A program made the position numbers and the translations under genes. Below, piece after piece: positions 10,349 to 21,740 of a stretch of DNA of 64,000 nucleotides (its first letter is position 1; the number at the start of each line of letters is the position of its first letter). The notes beneath the pieces were generated by a model. That model searched no databases. It was given only the letters and a program-made list of their open reading frames with translations, and was not told the origin of the DNA. Origin of the DNA: Maylandia zebra (lineage: Eukaryota > Chordata > Actinopteri > Cichliformes > Cichlidae). The DNA lies in assembly GCF_041146795.1 (NCBI RefSeq), contig NC_135183.1, positions 14,298,840-14,362,839 of the forward strand, in the 5' to 3' direction.

Positions 10349-10432
10349 AATAAATTGCGACTAGTCTCAATGGCTGACATGGAGGAGCAACACAGCGACA
10401 CGTTAACCCCCACTGCTGCAGTTCCTGTATGA
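10349..10432 (+). other. exon-like terminal coding segment (possible host gene)
   Basis: A textbook acceptor (TTTCTCTTTTTTTCCTCAG) precedes 27 open codons (NKLRLVSMADMEEQHSDTLT, then PTAAVPV) ending in TGA at 10,430-10,432. The frame matches in phase 0 with the donor at 1,508. An AATAAA at 12,258-12,263 could end a 3' UTR, with a small hAT inserted inside it. I do not recognise the product. Confidence 0.3.
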
Positions 10433-10765
10433 ACTGAGCAACTCTGAAAATCCAAGGAAAAGCTGAGTGTAGTTTATTTAAAGCTCAGTTGGACCTTGAT
10501 GTACTAACATGCAGGTTGCATTCAGGACTTTGTCACACTGGTATATGAACAGTGGTAACAAGACTTTGTAGTAATTTGTCTTACTATTGTCTTATTTGTT
10601 GTGATTTAGGGTGAGTGCGCACAAGCAGAGGTTTTTGTTTGTAACCGTAACCTCGTTTTCAGAGTCTTGTCTAACATTTAATGGTCATGAAATGTGTCAG
10701 ACTTTTTCCTCTACTTTAACAGCTAAGAGCATTTGAACACCGTGGAGAAAAAGGTGTGCATTAAG

Positions 10766-11570
10766 TAGGGCTGCACGATTAATCGTTAGAAAATCGCGAT
10801 CTCAATTCAGACTTACGTGCAATCTCATTTCCAAATGACAAGGATTTTTAAAAAAAAAGAAAAAGAAAAAAAAAGCGGACGACGATTGTACCGCATTTTG
10901 ATCCGGGACGTAATCTGCATGAAAACAAGCGCTCACTCTTCCTGCTCAACAAATGACAAGGGCAGAGCCTTATACCACGTGATACAGAAGCTGTGCCGTG
11001 TGATGCTAAAATTAGCAGGGGAAAAACAACGGAGAGCACGTCAGGGATGACAAGAAAGTGACAGAAGAAAATCCGTCCCGGTCAACCACCCAAACATCAA
11101 TAACGGGAACCTTATACAGTGCTTCCCTATACCCGTCGAACTTCTGCAGGCACAAAGAAATTACGGAGGCTATCACTTATCACCTGACCAAAGATATGGC
11201 TCCCATCAACACTGTGCAAAACGAGGGATTTAGGAAAATGATCAACACCCTAGACAAACGCTACACAGTGCTGTCCCGCAACTATTTTTCTATTGTTGCA
11301 CTACCTGCTCTATACACGCAGTGTCGAGCAACGGTGGAGACGGAATTTCAAGCAGTACAACATTTTGCGGAAACCACAAAACGTGAGACATTTGTTGTTT
11401 TTATGTTTATTTATTGTTTTTATGTTCAGTCTCAACTGTTACGAAGTTGATGTGCAGTTAATAAGTGCAATAAATATTTATACTGGAAAAGAAAATCGTG
11501 AGAGAATCGTGGTCTCAATTCTAAGCCAAAAAATCGTGATTCTCATTTTATGCAAAATCGTGCAGCCCTA
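10766..11570 (+). mobile_element. 805-bp non-autonomous hAT
   Basis: Termini TAGGGCTGCACGATTAATCG (left) and AAAATCGTGCAGCCCTA (right) are flanked by a perfect 8-bp duplication, GCATTAAG (10,758-10,765 and 11,571-11,578). The interior holds plus-strand pieces of a ZBED1-like transposase. Confidence 0.9.
11058..11390 (+). pseudogene. ZBED1-like hAT transposase fragment
   Basis: Plus-strand frame with KEITEAITYHLTKDMAPINT, then VQNEGFRKMINTLDKRYTVL and SRNYFSIVALPALY. This is the conserved block just before the hAT catalytic core (compare the same block at about 32.2-32.4 kb). No catalytic Asp or carboxy-terminal dimerisation region follows. Confidence 0.75.
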
Positions 11571-11578
11571 GCATTAAG

Positions 11579-12630
11579 GATTTTGAACTATGATGTTTAA
11601 GTGTTGTCACTGCTGAGGATTCGTGGACACAGATCCTTATTCACTACGCTGCTGTTTACAGTTTAACTTTTCATCAGAACAATCACTTCTAATTGTACTT
11701 TGCTCCTCACTGACAAAACAAGTCCAGTAAATACACTTTTATCTTTAAGTTTGGGACAGTAATCTGTCTTAATTTATTTTGTGTTGTAGTTATCATATGG
11801 GGAAAAGTCCTGAGGTTATCCATCCGTCCTGTTCGAATAAACCCAAAGTTCAGGCACATCTTCTTTGGATCTGTTCAGTTTTATTCATGTGGCACCACTT
11901 AAACAGTCAACAAATTTTGACTCAAGTATGTTATAGTATGTAAGGTAAGGTAATTTCAGACAAATGTTCAGACAAATGTGAATTACATTCACTTCATTAA
12001 TGAAGTGAATGCAATTCAGTAATCAAAGGTGTTTGGCTATAACTGACTACATGTGTATACTGTATCATAAGTTGACAGACATGGATGTAAACCACACCTT
12101 AACCATTTGGCTGAGGCAAAACTACCACAAGGCAGGGATTCTAACTAGAAGGTCCTCTGGATATTATTAAATGTGAACATATCGTTAAATATGACATTTT
12201 CTGTTTGTCAGGTGTCCTGTTTGAAGAAAACACTTGGTAGCCACTTGAATGAATGTAAATAAACACATTTACATGAGGGCAACCTCATTTCAAGGAAATA
12301 AAAAATTTGAAAGCTTGTGAATTATTTTGTTCATGTATCAGCTATTTAGTCGTTTTATGACGAGCTGGATGCTGTCATTATATTTTAGTATAGTGTTTGA
12401 GTTGAGGAGAATAAAAGAATATTTAACATTAATTGTACCAATGTTGTTGTGTACGAAGCACAAATTAATTTAAGTTTTAATTTAGGAATTTTTGAGTACA
12501 TGGTGTACTAGGTTGTAATTGCATAGAAATGTACGTTTAAGGATATAAAGAACTATTTAATGAGTTACAGTGAAAAGAAGTGCTTGGAAATAGTAATATA
12601 AACAGAAATTTCAATTTTTCTATTAACGGA
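11579..12630. other. no gene; possible 3' UTR
   Basis: AT-rich with no open frame of note. It contains a short perfect inverted repeat at about 11,984-12,012 (ATTACATTCACTTCATTAATG region) and an AATAAA at 12,258-12,263. Confidence 0.4.
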
Positions 12631-12639
12631 AAATATCAG

Positions 12640-12840
12640 TTAATGATACAGAAAATATACTGTGAATAAACGGAATTTTCCGTTTTATAACTGAAGGAAA
12701 TGTCCGTAAATAGTACAGAGAGTATACTGTAAATCTACAGAATTTTCCGTTTTATAGCTGAAGGAAATGTCCGTAAATAGTGAAGAGAGTATACTGTAAA
12801 TCTACAGAATTTTCCGTTTTATCATTTACAGAAAAGTCCG
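12640..12840 (+). repeat. minisatellite, about 67-bp unit, three copies
   Basis: Three diverged units, each containing ACTGTAAATCTACAGAATTT followed by TCCGTTTTAT, then GAAGGAAATGTCCGTAAATAGT. The first unit is the most diverged. The array runs into an AT-rich stretch ending TTTTTTTTTACAGTGTA near 12,928, typical of the end of a fish non-autonomous DNA element. Confidence 0.75.
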
Positions 12841-12926
12841 TCAAACATCCATAAAAAAACAGAAAATGTACTGGCAGAAAATTACCAGGACATTTTCCTT
12901 TTTTATACGGAATTTTTTTTTACAGT

Positions 12927-13242
12927 GTAGGACCTGGCGTCCACATATGTGGACATCACATTTTGGGTTATTTAGACCAAAATACTCAATTTTGCTCTAC
13001 AAGGGCCTGATATCCAGTTACGAGGACATTATACTGCTACTGTCCTATCGAAATTTTAAATGAATATCCTCATATGTGGCTCTCATTTTTCTTAGAAACA
13101 AAAATTAGGTAATAAAAAATCTGGTAATTCTTTGTTTTTACATTCATCAATGTAAAACAATGTAAAATCGTCCCAATCAGCCCAAATATCAAAGAGAAAT
13201 TAAAAATGCATGCCATGAAAGAGTTCGGGTCTTAGGAGGTTA
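12927..13242. mobile_element. possible piggyBac-like MITE, left end truncated
   Basis: The left block TAGGACCTGGCGTCCACATA and the right block reading inward TCCTAAGACCCGAACTCTT are related inverted ends. The right end abuts TTAA (13,240-13,243), the piggyBac target. The left TTAA is absent, cut by the neighbouring element. The classification is tentative. Confidence 0.4.
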
Positions 13243-13243
13243 A

Positions 13244-14172
13244 ACTACTTATTATACCAGACTCTAAATATTGATGGTCATCGCATGTTTTGGAAAAATC
13301 CCTGCACAAACAAGACAAGAAAAATATTGAGCCTGTTAAAGTGTGTGAAGCACACCAAAACCATTTTCAGTCATGGTCACATGATCTGGGTGTTTTGAAC
13401 CATGCGTTGGAGCATAGTTTCAAAACATCTGTGCTTGAGAAGCTCAACACATGCTGTGCCCAAATTCGGGGGAACAATGCACCGAAGGATTCTACCTACC
13501 TACATCGCGTAGGTAGTATCCTTTGACAGACGGGTAGGCAGGAAGTGAGCAGCTGTGGACAGCCCCCTTTTTTCCATAGAAACTTTACTGAAAAAACAAT
13601 GAGTATACAACATATAAAAAGCTATGGACAACCTGCCTTTGTTCAAGTCCGCCCTTACTTTTGTGTTTTCCGGTCGCTAGCACCACAGTGCGAGAACTTT
13701 TAAATGGACACAGAAATGTTGCTCCGTTTTTATATACATTTTTAATTCTGGAGGAGCTAAAAAAACCTTTCTCATTGCCATCTCTTTGAAACCTTTAGAA
13801 TCTAATTTTTTGGTTTCTTTTTTTTCATAGCACTTTATCAAACTGCTGTCTGCTGTATAGGAGTTTCTTTTACTTATGCATTAATCACATTATTTTATTG
13901 TATAATGCCTTGGTGCCACTGGATTTAAACATGTTCCACACCCATACTGTAAGACAAATGGTGGGGGTCTAGTAAGGAAGTTGGGTGGAAGCAGACAACT
14001 CCACAGGAAAAGTGGGTGACTTTTCCCTGTAGGCCCATCTTCTCCAGAATTGTCTTGATCACACACACAACAAATAAGAGAAGAGAGGAAACCATGGCAA
14101 CTATGTTAATCCTTAAATCTAAAAGGTTTTACAGCAGAACACTAGAGGAATACCGTCAGGACACCACAGGTT
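13244..14172. other. no gene recognised
   Basis: Unassigned intergenic sequence; one plus-strand frame of 78 codons (13,290-13,526) has no recognisable family features. Confidence 0.4.
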
Positions 14173-14180
14173 CTGTACAG

Positions 14181-14585
14181 CAGCGGTCCGTTAGTCATTT
14201 GGTACCGCCGCGAGAGTTGAGGCTCAGGTGTGAAGTTTATGGGTTTCAGGGTTTTTATTGTTAACTCGGTTTCCCTGGGTCTTTTCCCGTGTGATAGTTG
14301 TGTGTCTTATTTTGAAAGAAATATTTCCGTGATACAATAGCGACCAGAGAGCGTTAAGGGGCAGAGAGGAGGATGTTTCTCTCAATTTTGGCGAATTTCA
14401 GGAGGATGCTGCTAACAAAGCTACATAATTACACAGTGAATTCATGTTTTTTATTATAGTTACAAAATACCACAGTTTTTGTCTTGGTCATATCATTTCA
14501 TTTTGTTTTTTTCTGCGACACCTTAAAGGCCGGTCCTTGTCTGACATAAACCAGTCTGTGGCGCAAAAAACGTTGGGGACCGCAG
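14181..14585. mobile_element. hAT-like MITE, copy 1
   Basis: Starts CAGCGGTCCG and ends GTTGGGGACCGCAG. It is flanked by CTGTACAG and CTGTACAA, a 7-of-8 duplication. It is related to the element at 63,364-63,668 in opposite orientation: shared segments include the GCGAGAGTTGAGGCTCAGGT block and the GGCCGGTCC...CTGTGGCGCAAAAA block. Confidence 0.75.
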
Positions 14586-14974
14586 CTGTACAACATTAGG
14601 GTTAAATGTGTAAATTGATTTATTCTTGTACCTCCATGTCACAGTGGTGAATTCTTCACCGCAGTAAAGTAGTGATCCTTTTCTCCTCGTTTTAATCAAT
14701 TGAGCCATTTGGTCTTTGTTCCCTACAACATATCACCAAAGCATGAATTTGTAAAAATCTAAAGTGGCTGTATGTAAGCAGCAATACATGAAAAACCGCA
14801 GAACCCACCACACAAGCTCGTTTACGGTTATTTAAATGAGAAAAAATCATGTCTATGCAGATGCTCATAGCTTAACAACACAACCCCTATAAAAATTTAA
14901 CTTTTGTACCACCAGATTTTCACAGTGTTTTCCTCTCCTGCTTCGATCAACATTGTTATCAGAAAAAATGGCCC

Positions 14975-15255
14975 GCAATGAATCCTGGGATTAAGTAGGA
15001 CAAGAAGGATACACTGGACCCACCCTTAAAATTCAGGGAAAAGTAGGACACATTTGTCGCCACATTTGGAGTACTCTTTGAGTACAGTCTTCGTGGCTTT
15101 GCTGTGACATCATTGCCTCCAAGTATGGCATTTGGAGCATCCTTCCCCTGAATTTGGACAAAGCCATCCTTCAAATTCGGGTAAAAGTAAGATGCATTTG
15201 TCGCCACATTTGACTCTTTGAATTAGGACAGAATTCCCCTGAATTTGGACACAGC
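14975..15255. repeat. imperfect tandem duplication, about 145-bp spacing
   Basis: Two related units each contain AAATTC(A/G)GGG(A/T)AAAAGTA followed by CATTTGTCGCCACATTTG (about 15,028 and about 15,173), and CCCCTGAATTTGGACA also occurs twice (about 15,147 and 15,236). Origin unknown. Confidence 0.55.
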
Positions 15256-15269
15256 TACAGTGTTAAAAT

Positions 15270-16075
15270 GGCTGTTTCAAGCTTCCCATCCCTATAGTTC
15301 TGGGGAAACTGTGGAGGGAGTGTTTTTAGCATTGCACCAGGAGCTGGGGATTTTACTGCTGTGGATGTTACTTTTTTGTAACACTGGTTTTTGCCGGTCA
15401 CTCAGGCACAGCTGGGGGCCGGCGGAGCTCATGGGCGCGTCACCGCAACTCCCCCTGGCTTCTGCTCCGCGGCTGCTGAGTGAACCCTCATCTGGGACTC
15501 TCCTCAGCTCTTACTGGAACAGTGGCGCGGCTGCCCCTCTGTTGGTCTTCCATGGTCTCTTGTGTTCTGGGGGCCTCTGGATGTCTGGAGTTTTGATCTC
15601 CTCCATACCCGCTTCACACCCTGGAGGACAGGGCTGTGGCTCCCCCACACTCCCTAGCAGATCGTTACATGGAGAAACCTTTGGAATACAAGCGCGCTGA
15701 TCCACACAGGTATGCACACGGGTGTTCACTGCTCGTAGACCCAAATTACACCTTTCTTGGCTGCTACTTCGAAGCACATCTGTCCTGCGTGCTGCACAAC
15801 AACATTGAATATTTAGTATTTACTGCTGTTTACACTTAGCTAGATTAATGCGATGGTGTTGTGTTTAGTATGTTGCTTTGTTTTTTTTGCTTGTTTTCTA
15901 TTCTTCTCTCAACAGGTGATCCAGGAGATTTTTATTTTTTTTCTCCCCCCCTTGCTCACTGTCCCTCTCCCCTTCTGTTTTTCCTTTCCTTCCTCTTTCT
16001 TTCTCCCTTTCCTATCCCTCACTCATGTCTGTCCCGTCTGTAACATCTGAAAATAAAATATAATAAATAATAAAA
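15270..16075 (+). mobile_element. retroposon-like repeat with AATAAA-rich tail
   Basis: GC-rich body (15,400-15,720), then a pyrimidine-rich stretch (CTCCCCCCCTTGCTCACTGT), ending TAACATCTGAAAATAAAATA and further AATAAA units. The layout is that of a non-LTR retroposon 3' end. No RT domain is present. The two open frames here show no family signature. Confidence 0.4.
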
Positions 16076-17035
16076 ACAAAGATCGACCAAATGGACCAAT
16101 ACGGCAATGCCACGATGATCCATTTGGCAAAGTAAATCCATTGGGTATCCTTGTTGGTCTTCAGACAACAATTCTGATGGCTAAAGAACCAAATGGGACA
16201 GGCAAAAAAAAAAAAAAAACACTGGTTTTTGCAACAAAACAGTGTTTCTGCTAAGAAAGTCCTGCAATCGAGTCCTGCTTTCCTGCCCAGTGACGAAACC
16301 TGACACAGTTTTAATGGGAAATTGTGACTTTCCCCTACCATCAGGCAGTGTTGTTTTTAGTTAAACCTTAAGCTGACCTTTTCATCTTCTGCATCCATTT
16401 TTGTTTCATTTGCTATCAACTGCTACATGGCTGAAGTGTCTTCAAATAAACCATCCTTCAGCTGTTACAGGACAACTATTGAATTTTTTAGTAAAAGAGG
16501 TTAGAAATGGATTATGTAAGACATCTGGTCAAGAAAAGGCTATTTATGTTATGCATATTTTAATGACCGCAACTTTAAGTCACCATGTAGCCTTTCAACA
16601 AAGATAATCTGATAATATTTCTAGCATTTTAAGGCAATAATAATGGTAAGACTTATTGGAACAATCTTGTTGGGACCTCATTTTTGACATATCATTGACA
16701 TGTTGATCATTAGGGTGTATAGTAGTAGTACACCACAAATGAGCAATGTGTCAGTGAGATTTTTGTTATGCTTAAACTCGTTACATGTTTAATATTATTG
16801 TTGCTGCTTTATTATATGGTGTTTTGGTGATTTGTACAGCACTTTGTCAAAATAGTGCTTTATAAATAAATTGGAATGGATTAGATGTGCCAAGTGAACA
16901 GATGTATGAGGATGTGCGGTTTTTCTGTCAAGAATGTTTTATGAAATAAAATAATTGATTAAATAGAAAATCAAGAATTCATGGCTCATTTAAAAAGGTA
17001 AATTATTCTGTGTGAGAATTACTGCAGTAAATAAC
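16076..17035. other. no gene; AT-rich intergenic
   Basis: Contains an A18 tract near 16,206 and a fish-repeat-like tail (CACTTTGTCAAAATAGTGCT, TTATAAATAAATTG) at about 16,845-16,875. Nothing coding is recognised. Confidence 0.4.
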
Positions 17036-17039
17036 AGCA

Positions 17040-17325
17040 TACCATCCACAGCATGGTATGCTGCCACTTCCCAGAAGGTCGGTGGTTTGATCCCAGGCTG
17101 CTCTAGTCTGCATGCCAAATATCCTTGGGCAAGATACTAACTCCATGTTGCTGTCCGATTCATCCATCGAAGTGTGAATTTTTTTATAAGGGTTAGATAC
17201 TTAGCACTTAAGCTTAGAAGTGCTTGTGTGATTGGGTGAATGAATTAGTTGTATAAAGCGCTTTGAGTGCTCAGACAGAGTAGAAAAGCGTTATATAAGA
17301 ACCAGTCCATGTACCATTTAGCATC
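17040..17325 (+). mobile_element. tRNA-derived SINE, teleost type
   Basis: Contains a B-box-like GGTTTGATCCC with upstream GTCGGT, then the body CTTGGGCAAGATACTAAC and the conserved 3' part GCGCTTTGAGTGCTCA, ending GTTATATAAGAACCAGTCCA before ACCATTTA. This is the layout of common teleost tRNA-type SINEs. The A-box half is diverged. Confidence 0.6.
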
Positions 17326-17900
17326 CATCGGAATCTGGTCAAAGTTCTGGTGAAGGGTGGGATATGAAGATCTCACAGAACAAAGCCTCTACCACACATT
17401 CCCAGCAACTTCATCTATGAGTAGATGCCAAAACACCTGATACACCTCAGACTTATATAGGACACTTTTGTTGCGTCAACTTTGTAGCTTGCTACAAATT
17501 TGAGGCAACAAAAGTCTCACTGTCTCACTGCTCCTAGATCCTAAGACTCAGTGTTACTGGCAGCTTCCAGCTGTCCAGGCTGCTTTGGTTTTGTGCGTGT
17601 TCAATTAAAGGCTTGATCTGATAAAGCATAACTTCTGTATAGACATGCAGAAATAACAGCAATGCAGCACCCAAAGGTCCGATGGTCTTACAACAGGGTT
17701 AAATTCTGACATTGTCTGTCTTTGTTCAAAGGGCAAATAAACCAACTTTGTCACCTTCTGCCCAACATGCTGAGAAGACATACATTCTAAGTCTAGGTTT
17801 GCATTGAACTGCAATAGCATCTTGCCTTCCATAACAGTTTTTTGAGGAAGTGATTAGTTTGCCTGTAAGCTCTTCCAGTCCAGTGGAAAAGTGCATCCAC
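17326..17900. other. no gene recognised
   Basis: Includes a short inverted pair around 17,466-17,514 (GACACTTTTGTTGC and a GCAACAAAAGTC partner). A 75-codon minus-strand frame at 17,605-17,832 is not recognised. Confidence 0.35.
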
Positions 17901-17907
17901 ATGGTGC

Positions 17908-18357
17908 CTGTAGCGCCATTTATAATTACTTCATGTTTTTATTTCAGGTAATTTCTTTGAGGCATATTCTAAAATGTTTGCGAATAATGTATTTTGTCAT
18001 AATTTCAATTTATTTTGAAAAGTGCCAACAGGATCTTCAGCTTTATTGTGAAAGGTTTATGTGGGGAAAGAAAACAAGCAGACGGTGGAGGCACACGCTG
18101 GGTTCACCATTGTTGTTTCTAACGTCAACGTGTAAAAACAGTCACTGGTCCATCCGTAGTGTGGTTATTTTAAATATAAGAGAAAGAGAGAACTTTAAGA
18201 AATTAATATAGCCACTGCAGTGACCGTCAAACCAATAAAAAAATATTGCCGTAAACAGTTTATTTTGCAACACCATGAAACAAATTATGGCATAATATGA
18301 AACAATAGACGTTTTCATATCGTCATCCGATATATCTCGTTATATCCATCAGCCCTA
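17908..18357 (-). repeat. hAT 5' terminal region, copy B (orphan end)
   Basis: Diverged copy of 9,790-10,250, with the terminus near 18,356 (CATCAGCCCTA). No BED exon or partner terminus was found beside it, so this is an orphan end. Confidence 0.6.
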
Positions 18358-18391
18358 CAATGACGGTATATTGTCACCTTAAGGGATGGCA

Positions 18392-18462
18392 AAGTGGGTC
18401 TCCTGAAGTACCTATGGAACATGAGTTCCTCATGTTCCATAGGTACTTCAGGAGACCCACTT
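18392..18462. repeat. perfect 34-bp inverted repeat with 3-nt loop
   Basis: The left arm (18,392-18,425, AAGTGGGTCTCCTGAAGTAC...) is matched base for base by its reverse complement at 18,429-18,462. It is followed by a second smaller hairpin (about 18,471-18,498, CCTCATTTC ... GAAATGAGG) and a third partial copy of CCATAGGTAC. Confidence 0.9.
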
Positions 18463-19200
18463 CCATAGGTACCTCATTTCTAGCACAACAGAAATGAGGA
18501 GACAGAATTGCTGACCCTTTCAGATTTAAGCCAACCAGGGAACAAGAGAATAACATCTATAGTGTATCTGTTGTGTTTTAGCCACTCTTCTCTTAACTTT
18601 ATTATAATTATTAACTAGATTCTGTAAAATTGGGATTAAACGTCATGATGACAGCTTTGACAGCTGCAATTACAGAAAAACTTGTGTATGTGCAGACGTA
18701 CTTAGTAGAGAACTCAAACTCAAAAGAAGAAGTTGGTCTCGACGATACTGATCCGATACCAATACTTTGTACAAAAACTTAATGTGTTATTGTATTTAAA
18801 ATTATAGCTTCATAATACTTATAGGACATCAGACTACTTGTTCTTATTGTTTAATTAAGAAGAACTATCATATAGAAATAAAAAAAACAGTTGTGTGTTA
18901 ATTGACACTATTTGAACACGTATATCTTATCATTTAACATGTACTGTATTTTCGCTGCCCCATATCTCCTTGTAATAGTGGCACCTGGGCCCTATTTCAG
19001 GAAGCCGGTTTAGAAAACTCAGAGTGAAAAACGATACGCAGGGTTGAGTAACCCCGAACTGTCCAACTCGGAATATTCGGTTTCAGAAAGGCTGATAACA
19101 ATTAGTTCAGTCAACGCGGAGTTGCTGTAACCCCAAGTGAAGCGCGCGGACGAGGATACATAAAGCCCTGATAAGCGGAGCACAGATTAAGCGAGTCACC

Positions 19201-19920
19201 ATGGAGACGGAGGGAAAGAAGGCGCGGTCAATGTATTTCACAGCGCTTGAGGCCGAAATTCTGATGGCAGCATATGCCGATAACATGCAAATTCCGCGGA
19301 AAAAAGTAACACAGCCACAGCTGCAAAAGAAAGGGAGCATGCATGGCAAAACATAGCCGACAGAGTCAATGCGTGAGTGTTAATATAAACATTGATCTAG
19401 GGATTTCCACCCATTTAACACGTTATTTTATCATATGTTATTTTATTTGTTATTTTATACATTTTATTTTGTGATGTGATGTGAGCGCAGGTGCAACCCA
19501 ACAGGCCCCAAACGTGCCTGGCAGCAAGTAAAAACGAAATATAAAAATATAGTCCAAACAGGTAAGGTGTAATTGTATTATGAGCCATAGTGCTTGGTCT
19601 GTTTGTCCCATGTAAATCAATTGCAGTTAGAGGCTACATTAATTTCCCCTCTGTAAGCACTTATTGAAATTATCTGAGCACATTACAAGTACATATTTGC
19701 TTACTCTGTATGCTCAAATGTGGCCCGTTATAGCCAACAGAAAAAAAGCGGAGGCCCGAAAAACAGGTGGGGGTCCTCCACCACCACCACTCACAGAGGC
19801 TGAGCAGTTGGCCCTCAGCCAAAACAGTGGGCGCCCTGTGGCCGAAGGCATCTCTGCGGGGACATCCTCTGAGTCAATAACCCCGCAAGACACAAGTGGC
19901 TACATAAGGGGTAAATTCAA
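19201..19920 (+). pseudogene. Harbinger Myb/SANT-like accessory protein
   Basis: Exon 1 starts at ATG 19,201 (METEGKKARSMYFTALEAEI) and ends near 19,370; a small indel near 19,290 shifts the frame relative to copy 1, giving an early TAG. Exon 2 (about 19,491-19,561) encodes NPTGPKRAWQQVKTKYKNIV, the second half of the Myb/trihelix domain. Exon 3 begins at 19,734 after TTATAG (ANRKKAEARKTGGGPPPPPL) and continues in Ser/Thr-rich sequence to about 19,910, where a possible donor occurs. Family role: nuclear import and DNA binding for the Harbinger transposase. Confidence 0.7.
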
Positions 19921-20471
19921 AATAATACATGATGTGCATACATCCTTTCTTCACAGTCACCTTTGCAGTGCTACTCATTCATTTGATAAACTCTTTACCA
20001 TAATGGATTATTTTGTAGTGAAGTTATTTTCCGACTGATTTTGCCTTCCCTCAGTCTTGGTTGTCTTTGAGAGCATAATGACAATGAAGTGTAAGGTGAT
20101 TGGTATGTTTGTTAATTGCCATTTGGTCCCTTGTAAGTTATAAGTGACCTGTATAAACCTCATATTCTATCAGTTGATGGTGATGGTGTACTGCATCTGG
20201 TGCAGCCTCCTGTTGAGCCAGACCAACATGCAGTTGTGAGTAATACTCCACAGATTATATGAGTTTACAGTAGAACAGCAATGTTGTTTATTTCTTTACT
20301 ACAGGAAAATAATGAAGAAACATTGACAGCTGTTACAGAGGAGGAAGCAACAGAGACACTTTATGAGGTTTACATCTTTTAATACTTTGTGTACAGGAAA
20401 TACAGGCGACCAATAAAGCCAGTTGAACAAAAAATCTGTTTATTCTTCTTTCAACATGTTGAGGTGATGGG

Positions 20472-21740
20472 TCAAAAGAAATGATTGTGACATATGGTGT
20501 CTCTGACTGCTCTTCCATCTTGTATGTCCGTGGGAGGGTCAGGATGTTCATGGTTTGGATCACTGCTGATGTTTGGTTCAGAAGGACAGTGTTCTCCTCT
20601 AATTGTGGCAATGTTGTGAAGAATCACACATGCCACAATAATGTCACATGCCCTTTCTGGGGTGACCCTGAGTCTTTTCAGGCACTGGAACCGGGCCTTA
20701 AGCATTCCGATAGTCATTTCAATTCTGGCTCTTGTCCTGCAATTAGCCAGATTATATCGCTGCTGTGGGCCCGGTTCAGGGTCAGGGTAAGGGGTAAACA
20801 TGGATACCCCCTATCACCAAGCAAGTAGCCAGTGAACTCTCCTAAGACTGAAGGATACACTTCAGTTCAAATGTCCCTGAAGCAATTGGTCTTTATATAT
20901 TTTACAGTATTCTCAACTCACCATGTCCAAATTTTGTGCTCAGTGTACATTCACGGAATATTTGTGAGTCATGAACAGAGCCTGGCCACTTGGCTTCCAC
21001 ATTTGTGATAATGTTGGCAGCATCACATATGATCTTCACAGTGCAGAGAACACAAATTAGCATCCATTACTATAATGAAATAATTTGTTAGTTTGAAATG
21101 CTACAGGGAACTATGTACCTGTACATTAATGCTGTGGAAAGACTTCCTGTTCACATAGTCTCCTTCATTTACTGAAGGAGCAATGATTGGAATGTGAGTG
21201 CCATCTGTACAGCCAATCACGCCTGGGAACCCTGAAAATAAATGTACAATTTAAGTAGTAGTCCAAGTATCACCACATCATGAATTAAGTTTTGTTCATC
21301 CTGCTACCTGCAATTTTGTGGAATCCCTCTTTGATAAATCTTGTGGGTCTATGACCGGGGAACACCACAAACGAGTACAGGAGACGTTTCAGTGCAACTG
21401 TAACATTCCTGACTGCCCGACAGACGGTAGCCTTGGAAACGTGCTCAGCGTCACCAATATTATACAGAAAGCTCCCGTTTGCAAAAAACCGAAGTGCAAT
21501 ACAAATAATATGTAATGAACTGAGAGCATGTCCGCGATGTGTCACATGCGTAATATATGGCCTGAGGATGTTATCCAAATAACTTAGAGATTGTGCTGAG
21601 AAACGGTAACGTTCGCACAGAAAATCATCAGGAAATGATAAAATGTCCAGACGCGCTCTGATCACTCTCTCCCGGCGGAGAGCTCTGCGGAGAATTTGGG
21701 CTTCACGATCTACTGGCTCTTCAAGGAAGTGGCACGCCAT
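20472..21740 (-). pseudogene. HARBI1-like DDE transposase, one frameshift
   Basis: Four exons by splice sites on the minus strand: 21,740-21,308 (MACHFLEEP, HTH region), 21,231-21,119 ([14 protein letters not shown], first Asp), 21,033-20,922 (EAKWPGSVHDSQIF, second Asp) and 20,841-20,472 (GEFTGYLLGDRGYP, then RTRARIEMTIGMLKARF with the catalytic Glu, ending DTICHNHFF). Phases agree at all three junctions. The open frame at the start of exon 4 and that at its end differ by one base near 20,795, so the product is broken there. All three DDE residues are otherwise present. Confidence 0.8.

Noticed and set aside
15245..15777. Two long frames on opposite strands over the GC-rich repeat
   Set aside because: Composition-driven; the region ends in an AATAAA-rich retroposon tail and neither frame shows a domain.
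17605..17832. 75-codon minus-strand frame
   Set aside because: Tested as a second BED exon because of its position beside the hAT end copy B, but it has no C-x2-C and no similarity to the exon at 9,766.
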